From NCBI RefSeq assembly GCF_026898155.1, contig NZ_CP114029.1, positions 1,867,501 through 1,931,500 on the forward strand: a stretch of DNA of 64,000 nucleotides, written 5' to 3'. Shown one piece after another: positions 1-12,998 of the stretch. Origin of the DNA: Jiella pelagia (GTDB lineage Bacteria > Pseudomonadota > Alphaproteobacteria > Rhizobiales > Rhizobiaceae). Numbering within the stretch: position 1 is the stretch's first letter; the number at the start of each line of letters is the position of its first letter. A program made the position numbers and the translations under genes. Below the pieces are notes generated by a model. That model was not told the DNA's origin. It saw nothing but the letters and a program-made list of their open reading frames with translations, and did not search any database.

Positions 1-231
1 AGATCAACCAGTATGTCCGTCTCTCCGGTCTCATCGACAATGGACAGGCGGCCGGACACGAATTGCGCGGAACCAGGCAGCTTCAGAGCGTCGAGGGATA
101 GCGACTGCACCGGCCGGCCGAACAGGAGCCTCTTCACGAAGCAAAACGTCGATGTCGCGCTCGAAGAGGCGCGGGAGAGGAACGTCAGGTCGAGCCAGCT
201 CGCCCGTGTCGCCGTCATCAGGATCAGTCAT
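1..231 (-). CDS. Unrecognised conserved-looking protein, 3' end outside window, one frame break
   Basis: The gene starts at an ATG at 231 on the minus strand and leaves the window at position 1, so its C-terminus is not visible. The visible part begins MTDPDDGDTGELA and continues with an acidic and leucine-rich segment (FERDIDVLLREE). A frame break lies at 126-132, where the coding strand reads GAGGCTC. Removing one base gives GAGCTC and opens a protein-like frame to the window edge (LLFGRPVQSLSLDALKLPGS). Without this correction the frame becomes arginine- and proline-rich and soon stops. I do not recognise a family and assign no function. It lies downstream of tRNA-Ser on the same strand. 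Confidence 0.5.
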
Positions 232-350
232 CCGCGCCCGACGTGCCGAGGGTGTGGCTCTGTCGCTCGGCGCTGGGTCCCAGCATAGCCGGTGGCGCCT
301 CAGACGCCAGTCGCATTCGCTGCTAACTATTAGATCTGTCTGAAGAATTT

Positions 351-439
351 TGGCGGAGAGGGGGGATTCGAACCCCCGATACGCTTGCACGTATGCCGCA
401 TTTCGAGTGCGGTGCATTCGACCACTCTGCCACCTCTCC
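351..439 (-). tRNA. tRNA-Ser (anticodon CGA)
   Basis: Read on the minus strand, the RNA has a GGAGAGG acceptor arm pairing with CCTCTCC. A discriminator G and an encoded CCA (351-353) follow. The anticodon loop is ACTCGAAAT, giving anticodon CGA, which reads UCG. A long variable arm typical of class II serine tRNAs lies before a T arm containing GGTTCGAATCC. No T-rich terminator is obvious after it. Confidence 0.95.
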
Positions 440-732
440 AAAGGGGCGTCCGAATTGGGCGACGACCAACGAGCGGCCGCTGCCAGACTGGCTCGGAGCA
501 GATGACCTGCCAAGCGGCGAGCCACCAGTCCCCTGGCCCGCCGATGACAAGCCAGAATTGCGCTGGGACGGGGTCGACGTCGCCAGCGCGTCGGTCTCTT
601 ATCAAAGAGACCTTTCCCGTGACAAGCCCAACGCCGACACGGGCGACGGTTTTTTCGTGTATCGACGTAGATCGACGCCCGAACTCCCTTCTTGCCCGTA
701 CTACGACACGTCGGCGTCCTTGGCCGCTGCGA

Positions 733-5440
<4,708 letters not shown>

Positions 5441-6322
5441 CGCGTCATCTCCCCATCGGTGCGGCCGACATGCGGCCGCGCAAATTCGACCCGCCGCATT
5501 CCGGGCTGCTTCACGGCGATTGCCACGAACCCGAACTGCCGGATCTTTCTCTCTCGAACGGGCCTTTTGCCACGCCCGACCCTGTCAGGATAGGACCTCG
5601 TTACGCCGCATGGGCGTGGAGCCTCGAGATTTGCGAGTTCTGGCTGCCGATTTATGGCAGCACCCCTGTCCTATCTGAGGCAATATGACAGATCTCCGGC
5701 ACGGCGGCAAGCGGGGCCCCTCGCAGGCGCGGACAAGGCGGCAGACGCCGCGCCGGACCAGAGATGATCCCCTCACACCCCGTGCCTCACCGCTTCCAAG
5801 ACATCGGAAGACCCGCATCTGATCACCCCCGGACGGGGCCGTCCATGCGCCTTGGAGTGGCAGCGCGATGTCGTAGCGTTCGCCGAAATTCGCCGACACG
5901 ACCCGGTGGTCACGCCTCTCGCCTCGACAGTATTGATGACTTATCAGGCTCTTGCTATGCTTCCCACCGACGACTGGCTGACGCGACGACGGGATAGCTA
6001 TTTCTCTCTTTGTCTTCTCCAGCCGTCGCACTGGTTGCAGCAGGACGGACGTTGCGGCCGATAACTTTGGTGGCGCAGCAACGGTGGGGCGGCCTCGGAC
6101 GTCCACGACTTGTCGTGCATGCCGCATGACAGAAAAGGGCTTGGACATTCGCGTTTTCCCTTCACCAGCCGCGCCTGAAACCGCTGCATGGCCGCGAGCC
6201 CATCGGAGCTGGCCGCCACGGGTTCGCAGGCGGCGCATCGGCGACGTCACCGGGACGGGCGCCCGAAGCGTCGCGGCCAGGCCGGAGGTCGGATCGGCGC
6301 TGAAGCGATCGACCGTCCGCCG
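5441..6322. other. Long intergenic region between gltB and a LuxR-type regulator
   Basis: No convincing gene was found on either strand. Open frames here are arginine-rich and lack plausible start sites. It must hold the divergent promoters for gltB (minus) and the regulator at 6323 (plus), but no clear -35/-10 pair stands out. A GAGCCTC occurs at 5619-5625, one of the sites that may be a disrupted GAGCTC. Confidence 0.5.
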
Positions 6323-7429
6323 ATGAGCGAAACCCTGACGGTGCTCACCGGGGCCCTCGACGGGCTCTACCGATCACTCGCGAATGGCAGCGACTGGCAG
6401 GAAACGGTGCGGCATGGGGCCGAGGCCACCGGCGCCGACCGCTTCGATCTGATTACTGTGGGCGGCGCGGGAACCGCCCGGCAGTTCTCGCATCCTTTCG
6501 ATCCGGAATCTGCACTGGAATACGTCACCGCCTATCTGCCGCGCGATGCGAGGGTTCCGCGCCTGCTCGCCCGGCAGAGCGGCTTCGTGACCACCGAGGA
6601 CCTGATGAGCCCGGAGGAGGTCGGCAAATGCCCTGTGCATCAGGAATTCTACCAGCGGCATCCGGAATGCTGGAACACCGCGATGGTCTTCGGGCGCAGT
6701 GAGGACGGCCTCGTCGCCGTCTCGGCCCACCGCCACCGCACCCATCCGGAGCGTTGGCGCAAGGACCAGCCCAGCCTGATGATCTTCGCCAATCACCTGT
6801 CCCGGATCGCACATCTGCGGGACATCGTGCCGAGCGGGGCGATCGCCCGCCAGGGCGCGCTCGCCGCCTTCGACGGTCTCGACGACGCGATCGCCATCTT
6901 CGACATCAACGGCCTCGTCGTCCACGTCAATCCGGCCGCCAGACGGTTCATCGAGGGGCGGCACGGCCTGCGCCTCGTCGGACAACGGCTGATGGGCGGC
7001 CCGTCGGAGGTCAGCGACACGATCACCCGTGCCATCGGCATGACCGTCCGCGTCCTTGCGGGCGTCAGGCTGACGCTTCCAAGACCGGTACCAGTCCCAC
7101 GGCCCGGCGGCCGCGCGCCGCTGTTCCTGCGCTTCTTCGCGGCGCCCTCGAGCGATGGCCGCGCCCGCTACGGCGTCGTCAAGTTCGTCGACCCGGCGGA
7201 AAAGCGCGTGCCCGACATCGCCTTCGTGCGCACCGCCACCGGCCTCAGCAACGGCGAGGCCGCGCTTGCCATCGGCATCTATCGGGGATTGACGGTGAAA
7301 GCCTTCGCCGAGGAGGCCGGGCTTTCCGAACAGACCATCCGCAAGCGGCTGAAACATGTCTGCGACAAGCTCGGCGTCCGCCGCCAGCCGGAGATCGCCC
7401 TGCAGATTGCCGCCCTGGCCAACGTCTGA
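6323..7429 (+). CDS. LuxR-type helix-turn-helix regulator with a sensory N-terminus
   Basis: The protein has 368 residues from the ATG at 6323; the frame stays open upstream, but that part is arginine-rich and unlike coding sequence. The first 180 residues contain no motif I can name. A PAS-like segment follows at about 185-300 (AFDGLDDAIAIFDINGLVVH, VNPAARRFI). The last 65 residues form a LuxR-type DNA-binding domain, with GLSNGEAALAIGIYRGLTVK followed by LSEQTIRKRLKHVCDKLGV, the usual recognition-helix pattern. It is probably a signal-responsive transcription factor. There is no receiver domain, so it does not look like a phosphorelay response regulator. The ligand and targets are unknown. 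It stands alone between two long intergenic regions. Confidence 0.75.
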   Translation: MSETLTVLTGALDGLYRSLANGSDWQETVRHGAEATGADRFDLITVGGAGTARQFSHPFDPESALEYVTAYLPRDARVPRLLARQSGFVTTEDLMSPEEVGKCPVHQEFYQRHPECWNTAMVFGRSEDGLVAVSAHRHRTHPERWRKDQPSLMIFANHLSRIAHLRDIVPSGAIARQGALAAFDGLDDAIAIFDINGLVVHVNPAARRFIEGRHGLRLVGQRLMGGPSEVSDTITRAIGMTVRVLAGVRLTLPRPVPVPRPGGRAPLFLRFFAAPSSDGRARYGVVKFVDPAEKRVPDIAFVRTATGLSNGEAALAIGIYRGLTVKAFAEEAGLSEQTIRKRLKHVCDKLGVRRQPEIALQIAALANV

Positions 7430-7534
7430 AAAGCGGGCGGAGCGTCGCTTGCGGGCCGGCGCACCCGGCCCGTCGGTTGCGCCCGCCCGGTCCATCCCGC
7501 ATAGGGGACAGCCCGCTTCGCCTGCGACCTCCCG

Positions 7535-7862
7535 CTGTTTCCACAACAAGATCAGAGGCCGCCCGAAAAAGCGATCAGTGCCAAATGACCAACCATCGCA
7601 AGGATTTATCCGGGAGAAGGCCGGGCAGGACCACTTTCTTGCGGCACTGGCCGCAAAATCGGCTCTCGGGGTTCCACTTCGATGTTGCCAACGACGAAGC
7701 TGACTGCCTCACCCCCGTTTGGGGGCTGGCAAAACCCGCAGGCGGGCGCATCCTACGGTGCTCACGTCGATCAGATCAGCGAACCCTTTCGCTCGCTTCA
7801 ACGCCCCAAAAGCGAGCCGAAAGGTGGGACCAGCGCGGCCGAAAGGCCGCGCTGGCTCAATT
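7535..7862 (+). other. Structured intergenic region, possible non-coding RNA or repeat-derived element
   Basis: The gap from 7430 to 8036 has no convincing gene but is unusually rich in hairpins. TTGCGGC (7639-7645) pairs with GCCGCAA (7650-7656). CCCCC and GGGGG flank GTTT near 7712-7725. CTTTCG-CTCGCTT pairs with AAGCGAG-CGAAAG around 7780-7825. The last and strongest is an 11-bp stem with a GAAA tetraloop at 7830-7855, followed by CTCAATTTT. Small open frames exist in several phases, but none is clearly better than the others. A small RNA on the plus strand ending at the last hairpin would fit. A decayed repeat would also fit. Confidence 0.35.
7830..7862 (+). terminator. Strong GAAA-loop hairpin followed by a short T tract
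   Basis: CCAGCGCGGCC (7830-7840) and GGCCGCGCTGG (7845-7855) form a perfect 11-bp stem around a GAAA tetraloop, followed by CTCAATTTT. The T tract is short and set back by four bases, so termination is plausible rather than certain. It could end the regulator transcript or a separate small RNA. Confidence 0.45.
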
Positions 7863-8036
7863 TTCCTCGTGGCTCGTTCCAAAGGCGGGAGTTTTTCGGT
7901 TCTGCAGTAATTCTTCGCTCTGGCCATGGAAGCCGGCGGATGGTTGGATAGTTTGGAGGCAAGCGCCGCGGCTTTTCCGGACCATCCAGGCCGGCCGAGC
8001 CAGCACCAGCCACTGCCAGCCGGAGCCGAGTCCGAC

Positions 8037-9116
8037 ATGGTCATTCTTTTCGCCGTCCTGACACTTCTCCTTCTGGTCGCGACCGCCATCCCGTTTCTGC
8101 ACATTTCGCACGGTTTCGTCCGGGTATTCGCGTTCCCGCGCCTGCAGATCCTGGCGGTCTCGCTTATCCTCGCGGTGCTGGCGGCGTATCTTCTCGCCGG
8201 CTCGCCGCGCAACTGGATCGTCGGCGGCCTGTTGATCGTCATGGGCGTCCAGGCGGCCTGCATCGCCCAGTTCTCGCCCCTCAGGTCCCGCCAGTCGAAG
8301 CGCTACGAGGGCGACCCGCATGGGCCGAACACGGTCTCGATCATCTCATACAACGTCAAGATGTCGAACCGGCGCTATCAGGACGCCGTCGATCTCGTCA
8401 CCAGGGAAGCGCCGGACCTCGCGCTGTTCATGGAGGTCGACGACGGCTGGGCCGAAGCGCTGGAGCCACTCGGGCAAAGCATGCCGCACGTCGTCTCGCG
8501 GCCGCTGGACAACAGCTACGGCATGATCCTCTATTCGAAGTTGGAGCTTTCCGACATTCGGATCGCCAATCTCGTCATGGACAAGGTTCCCTCGATCATC
8601 GCCCGCGTCACCCTGCGCAGCGGCCATGACGTGTCTCTCTACGGCATCCATCCTGAACCACCCGTGCCCTATGCGGATTCGGCCGGGCGGGACGCCGAAC
8701 TCGTCAAGGTCGCACGTCTCGTCGACGCCGATCCGCTGCCGGCGATCGTCTGCGGCGATCTCAACGATGTCGCCTGGTCCCATACGACCCGGCATTTCCA
8801 GCGCATCTCGCGGCTGCTCGACCCGCGCGTCGGGCGGGGCTTCTACAATACCTTCGACGCCCGCTATCCACTGCTCCGCTGGCCCCTCGACCATCTGTTC
8901 CACAATGCCCGCTTCGACTTTGTCGAGATGAGGCGGCTCGAACACATCGGCTCGGACCATTTTCCGATGCTGTTCAAGCTGGCGCTGACCCGCGATGCCG
9001 ATTGTGCCGACTATCCGGAGGAGGCCGACGGAGACGATCTCGCCGAAAGCCGCGAGATGGTCGCCGACGCAAAGCAGCTCGACCGCAAGGCCATCGGTAC
9101 GGACTGGGAGAACTAG
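8037..9116 (+). CDS. Membrane-anchored endonuclease/exonuclease/phosphatase (EEP) family protein
   Basis: The protein has 359 residues from the ATG at 8037. Residues 1-75 contain about three hydrophobic segments, so it is probably held in the inner membrane with the catalytic domain outside the bilayer. The EEP fold is recognised by its motifs in order: ISYNVKMSN, LFMEVDD, YGIHPEPP, CGDLNDV, LDHLFHN and GSDHFPM. The Glu, Asp, Asn and His residues of these motifs form the metal-dependent active site in DNase I-like and sphingomyelinase-like enzymes. The substrate cannot be told from sequence; phosphodiesters of nucleic acids, lipids or inositol phosphates are all possible. Frame and motifs are intact. 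Confidence 0.82.
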   Translation: MVILFAVLTLLLLVATAIPFLHISHGFVRVFAFPRLQILAVSLILAVLAAYLLAGSPRNWIVGGLLIVMGVQAACIAQFSPLRSRQSKRYEGDPHGPNTVSIISYNVKMSNRRYQDAVDLVTREAPDLALFMEVDDGWAEALEPLGQSMPHVVSRPLDNSYGMILYSKLELSDIRIANLVMDKVPSIIARVTLRSGHDVSLYGIHPEPPVPYADSAGRDAELVKVARLVDADPLPAIVCGDLNDVAWSHTTRHFQRISRLLDPRVGRGFYNTFDARYPLLRWPLDHLFHNARFDFVEMRRLEHIGSDHFPMLFKLALTRDADCADYPEEADGDDLAESREMVADAKQLDRKAIGTDWEN

Positions 9117-9404
9117 CGCGGCGGCGGGCCGGCTGTCCTTCCAAGAGGAGAGTTGGTGCAATGACGACGGAGACGACCGAACATCCAGTCGCCGAACCGC
9201 TTGCCTTCCACCACGTCATGTCCTTGCCCTGCGCCTGCTGCGTCAGCAGGCATCCGATGCTCATTTCACTGGCACTCAAGGAACGAACGCCTCCGGCCGG
9301 CATTTCCTCGCCTGAAGGGTTCTGCCGGGCGCATCCCTCATCCGAACCGCTGCGATGCCAGCGGAAGGGAGGTGACGCCCGGCGACGCAGTGGAGCACGC
9401 GATC

Positions 9405-9782
9405 ATGAGCAATACCAATGGCCGGACGCCGGACCGGGACAGGACCACGAATATCAACAACAGCAATGGCGGCGGTGGCGGCTCCGGCTGGCTGATCGCC
9501 GGCATCCTCATCGTCGTCGTGATCGTCGGCGGCTACTTCCTCCTCAACGGCAATTATTTCGGCGGCGCGGACGCCACCAACGAGGCAGTGACGAGCGAGC
9601 CGGCAGCCATCGATACGACGCCGGGCACGGCGACCAGCACCGGCGGTGCGGCCGGGACCGGGGATGCGGTGACGGGTGAGACAGCAACGCCCCCGGCAGA
9701 CGGTGCAACCGGCGGAGCCGCCGACACGACGGGCGGCGCCACGGAAGGCACCGGGACCGGCGGAACCACCACGGGCCAATAA
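9405..9782 (+). CDS. Small single-pass membrane protein with low-complexity tail
   Basis: This 125-residue protein starts at an ATG at 9405. A polar N-terminus rich in Asn and Gly is followed by one membrane segment (WLIAGILIVVVIVGGYFLL, about residues 29-47). A tail rich in Thr, Gly and Ala then runs to the end. No family is recognised. The layout suggests a short cytoplasmic end and a disordered periplasmic tail. It is 32 bases upstream of a LysM protein on the same strand, and the two may be co-transcribed. The 288 bases before it contain another start with a good ribosome site at 9161, but that frame looks non-coding after about 30 codons. Confidence 0.6.
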   Translation: MSNTNGRTPDRDRTTNINNSNGGGGGSGWLIAGILIVVVIVGGYFLLNGNYFGGADATNEAVTSEPAAIDTTPGTATSTGGAAGTGDAVTGETATPPADGATGGAADTTGGATEGTGTGGTTTGQ

Positions 9783-9814
9783 TCGAAGCCTGAACCGACA
9801 CCTCGGAGAACGAC

Positions 9815-10498
9815 ATGCTGACACGTGCACTCGCCCTTAGCGGATTGATCGTCACCGCGTCTGTCGGCTCGGCCGCAGCGGCCAACGTCTGTGGCGCCGA
9901 CGTCGAGGTTCAGCCGGGCGACACGCTGAGCAGTATCGCAACTCGCTGCGAGGTGACGGAGGGCCTGCTGCTTCGGGCCAATCCGCGTATCGACGGTTCG
10001 GCCGACCTCAGGGCCGGCCAGACCCTCAGCCTCACCGGACCGATGGACAAGCTGAAATCGATGGCGACGAGCGCCGGCGAAGGCCTGTCGCAGGCGGCCG
10101 ACAATGTCGGGTCGCAGGTGAAGTCCTCGGTCGAGGGCTTTCTCGGCGACAATCCGCAGCTGCAGTCGAACATCCGCGATCTCGGTACGCGGCTCGGGCT
10201 GAGCGAAGGGGAGCAGCCGGCGGACGTCTCCCTCGACCCGGCCTCGCCGGCGGCCGGCGCGACGGTCACCGTCTCGGCCACCGGCCTTCCCAAGGACCAG
10301 CCGGTCATCATCGGCGGCGGTGGCCCCGGCTCGGCCTTCGTGGAACTCGATCAGGCACGGACCACGCCCGAGGGAACGCTGCAGGCCGCGGTCAGGCTGC
10401 CGACGGACATCGCCACGGACCGCTACCAGATTTCGGTTCGCAGCGAAGATGGTTCATGGAAGGCCGAAGCCCCCGCCTTCATCGTCGATCGCCAGTAA
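9815..10498 (+). CDS. Exported LysM-domain protein
   Basis: The protein has 227 residues. The N-terminus ([20 protein letters not shown]) is a signal peptide, with likely cleavage near AAAAN. A LysM-type peptidoglycan-binding module follows at about residues 30-70 ([29 protein letters not shown]). After a polar linker, residues 145-227 form a domain whose pattern ([20 protein letters not shown]) resembles an immunoglobulin-like beta-sandwich. It is probably a periplasmic cell-wall-associated protein. No catalytic residues are visible. It follows the small membrane protein at 9405, and a terminator lies about 70 bases downstream. Confidence 0.75.
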   Translation: MLTRALALSGLIVTASVGSAAAANVCGADVEVQPGDTLSSIATRCEVTEGLLLRANPRIDGSADLRAGQTLSLTGPMDKLKSMATSAGEGLSQAADNVGSQVKSSVEGFLGDNPQLQSNIRDLGTRLGLSEGEQPADVSLDPASPAAGATVTVSATGLPKDQPVIIGGGGPGSAFVELDQARTTPEGTLQAAVRLPTDIATDRYQISVRSEDGSWKAEAPAFIVDRQ

Positions 10499-10570
10499 GC
10501 ACTGGGACGAGACGCAAGAGGCTGCGGCGACAGGCCAGACTGTCCCGGCAAAGACAAACTGATGATGGGT

Positions 10571-10597
10571 CGCCGAAGAGCCTCGGCGGCCCTTTTT
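10571..10597 (+). terminator. Rho-independent terminator after the LysM gene
   Basis: CGCCGA (10571-10576) pairs with TCGGCG (10583-10588) around the loop AGAGCC, and a CCTTTTT tract follows. It probably ends the transcript of the two genes upstream. The loop overlaps a GAGCCTC at 10578-10584, so the true loop could be one base shorter if this is another disrupted GAGCTC. Confidence 0.7.
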
Positions 10598-10788
10598 ACT
10601 GTGTCGGTCACCTCGCCCTCGCGTTTCGTCGTTTCATGGGTCGGTTCGGAGGTTCTGCCGCGGAGGCACTCTTCGCGCGCTCCCCTGCCGCGCAGTTCCG
10701 CCACCAGCCTGCCTTGCCGGTGGCAATCGGTGATGTTTCTTGCCATATACGGGTCCGATTTTCGTTCGAACAGACCGGTCCGAAAGCC

Positions 10789-11682
10789 TTGGCAGCCCCA
10801 TCCGCCCCCTTTGCCCGCATGAATGGATGCGGCAACGAGATCCTCGTCGTCGACCTGCGCGAGACCGATGCGCGGGTTCGCGCCGATGCGGCTATCGCGC
10901 TGGCGGGCCGGGCCGAGACGCATTTCGACCAGATCATGGCGATCCACCGTCCGGCGACACCGGGAACAGACGCCTATGTGCGGATCATCAATGCCGACGG
11001 CTCGGAAGCCGAGGCCTGCGGCAACGGCACGCGCTGCGTCGTTCAGGCGCTCGCCGCCGAGACCGGCCGGACGCATTTCACCTTCGAGACCAGGGCCGGC
11101 CTGATTCTCGCCGAAGAGCATGAAGACGGCTCGATCTCCGTCGATATGGGCAAGCCCCGCTTCGGTTGGCAGGAGATCCCACTGGCCGAGGAGTTCCGCG
11201 ATACCCGCGCGATCGAACTGCAGATCGGGCCGATCGACGCCCCGGTGCTGCATTCACCCTCCGTCGCCTCGATGGGCAATCCGCATGCGATCTTCTGGGC
11301 GAAGCAGGACGTGAACGCCTTCGCTCTCGACCGCTTCGGCCCGATTCTCGAAAGCCACCCGATCTTTCCCGAGCGGGCGAACATCTCCATTGCACAGGTG
11401 ACGTCGCCGTCCTCGCTCACCATGCGGACATGGGAGCGCGGCGTCGGGCTCACCCGGGCCTGCGGCTCGGCCGCCTGCGCCGCCGCCGTATCGGCCGCCA
11501 GAACCCGCCGCACGGGCCGCGAAGTCGCCGTCACCCAGCCCGGCGGCACGCTGACGATCCTGTGGCGCGACGACGACCATGTCATCATGACCGGGCCGGC
11601 CGAATGGGAATGGTCGGGCCGGCTCGACCCGGAGACCGGTGCCTATTCCCGCGATGCCGCCGAGGAGCGGGAGATCGGCTGA
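10789..11682 (+). CDS. dapF: Diaminopimelate epimerase
   Basis: DapF converts LL- to meso-diaminopimelate for lysine and peptidoglycan synthesis in the cytoplasm. Both catalytic cysteines are present, in EACGNGTRC and [10 protein letters not shown], as is the N-terminal [15 protein letters not shown] motif. No ATG precedes the conserved N-terminus, so I place the start at the TTG at 10789, which gives [13 protein letters not shown] and about 297 residues. This matches the usual position of the motif, but the ribosome site is weak. The frame is open further upstream, and the ATG at 10819 would cut into the domain. The stop overlaps the mtaB start (TGATG), so the two are translationally coupled in a conserved dapF-mtaB-ftsY-yciB order. 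Confidence 0.93.
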   Translation: MAAPSAPFARMNGCGNEILVVDLRETDARVRADAAIALAGRAETHFDQIMAIHRPATPGTDAYVRIINADGSEAEACGNGTRCVVQALAAETGRTHFTFETRAGLILAEEHEDGSISVDMGKPRFGWQEIPLAEEFRDTRAIELQIGPIDAPVLHSPSVASMGNPHAIFWAKQDVNAFALDRFGPILESHPIFPERANISIAQVTSPSSLTMRTWERGVGLTRACGSAACAAAVSAARTRRTGREVAVTQPGGTLTILWRDDDHVIMTGPAEWEWSGRLDPETGAYSRDAAEEREIG

Positions 11683-12986
11683 TGGGCGTCGAGATCGTAT
11701 CCTTCGGCTGCCGGCTCAACACCTACGAGTCGGCGGTGATGAAGCGCGAGGCGGAAGCGGCCGGCCTCGGCGATGAGGCGCGCGGCGCCATCGTCTTCAA
11801 CACCTGCGCGGTGACGGCCGAGGCGGTGCGCCAGGCGCGCCAGCAGATCCGCAAGGCGCGGCGCGAGAACCCGGACGCGCGGATCGTCGTCACCGGCTGT
11901 GCGGCGCAGACCGAGCCCGGCCGGTTCGCCGAGATGGCGGAAGTCGACGCCGTCCTCGGCAACATGGAAAAGCTCTCCGCGACAAGCTACGCCAAGCTGC
12001 CCGACTTCGGCGTTGCGGCCGAGGAGAAGGTCCGCGTCAACGACATCATGAGCGTGACCGAGACGGCCGGTCACATGATCGATGCGATCGAGGGCCGCTC
12101 GCGCGCCATCGTGCAGATCCAGAACGGCTGCGACCATCGCTGCACCTTCTGCATCATCCCCTATGGCCGGGGCAATTCGCGCTCCGTGCCGATGGGTGCC
12201 GTGGTCGAGCAGATGAAGCGGCTGGTCGGCTCGGGCTACAACGAAGTCGTGCTTTCCGGCGTCGACATGACCAGCTGGGGTGCCGATCTTCCAGGAACCC
12301 CGAAGCTCGGCGACCTTGTTCAGGCGATCCTGCGCCACGTGCCGGACCTGAAGCGGCTGCGCCTCTCCTCGATCGATTCGATCGAGGCCGACGAGGCGCT
12401 GATCGAGGCGATCGCCTCGGAGAGCCGTTTCATGCCCCACCTCCACCTGTCGCTACAGGCCGGCGACGACATGATCCTGAAGCGGATGAAGCGCCGGCAC
12501 AGCCGAGACGATTCGATCCGTTTCTGCGCGGAGATCCGCGACAGGCGGCCGGACATCGTCTTCGGTGCCGACATCATTGCGGGTTTTCCGACCGAGACCG
12601 AGGAAATGTTTCAGAACTCGCTGCGGATCGTCGAGGAGTGCGGGCTGACCTTCCTGCACGTCTTCCCGTTCTCGCCGCGCGAGGGCACGCCGGCGGCGAA
12701 GATGCCGCAGCTCGAAAAGCCAGTGATCAAGGCGCGTGCGGCGCGGCTGCGGGCGGCTGGCGAGACGGCCCATGCGGCTCATCTTGCCCGCCTCCTCGGC
12801 AGCCGGCAGAGCGTCCTGATCGAACGCGAAGGCCTTGGCCGGGCGGAGAACTTTACCCTGTGCCGGATCGATGCCGGCCTCCCCGGCGAGATCGTCGACG
12901 CTATCATTACGGGCGTGGCCGACGGCGCCGCGATCGCGCGACCGGCCGATGCGGCCCTCATAGGCGGCGAGCGCCGAACAGTATGA
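11682..12986 (+). CDS. mtaB: tRNA t(6)A37 methylthiotransferase (MtaB-type radical SAM enzyme)
   Basis: This enzyme adds a methylthio group to N6-threonylcarbamoyladenosine at position 37 of tRNAs that read ANN codons. The 434-residue protein has the three cysteines of the N-terminal cluster domain (C10, C42, C73) and the radical SAM motif CDHRCTFC with C150, C154 and C157. A C-terminal TRAM-like segment follows (QSVLIEREGLGRAENFTLCR). The start overlaps the dapF stop by one base. ftsY begins 12 bases after its stop, so the three genes form an operon. MtaB rather than MiaB is inferred from sequence style and neighbourhood. Confidence 0.9.
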   Translation: MGVEIVSFGCRLNTYESAVMKREAEAAGLGDEARGAIVFNTCAVTAEAVRQARQQIRKARRENPDARIVVTGCAAQTEPGRFAEMAEVDAVLGNMEKLSATSYAKLPDFGVAAEEKVRVNDIMSVTETAGHMIDAIEGRSRAIVQIQNGCDHRCTFCIIPYGRGNSRSVPMGAVVEQMKRLVGSGYNEVVLSGVDMTSWGADLPGTPKLGDLVQAILRHVPDLKRLRLSSIDSIEADEALIEAIASESRFMPHLHLSLQAGDDMILKRMKRRHSRDDSIRFCAEIRDRRPDIVFGADIIAGFPTETEEMFQNSLRIVEECGLTFLHVFPFSPREGTPAAKMPQLEKPVIKARAARLRAAGETAHAAHLARLLGSRQSVLIEREGLGRAENFTLCRIDAGLPGEIVDAIITGVADGAAIARPADAALIGGERRTV

Positions 12987-12998
12987 CGAAGGACAAGC

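Noticed and set aside
5441..6250. Candidate minus-strand gene upstream of gltB
   Set aside because: The translation is Arg/Ser/Gly-rich without recognisable motifs or a ribosome site.
9161..9679. Plus-strand open frame with a good ribosome site overlapping the small membrane protein gene
   Set aside because: The first 30 codons look possible, but the remainder is Arg/Gln-rich and overlaps the better-supported gene at 9405 in another phase.
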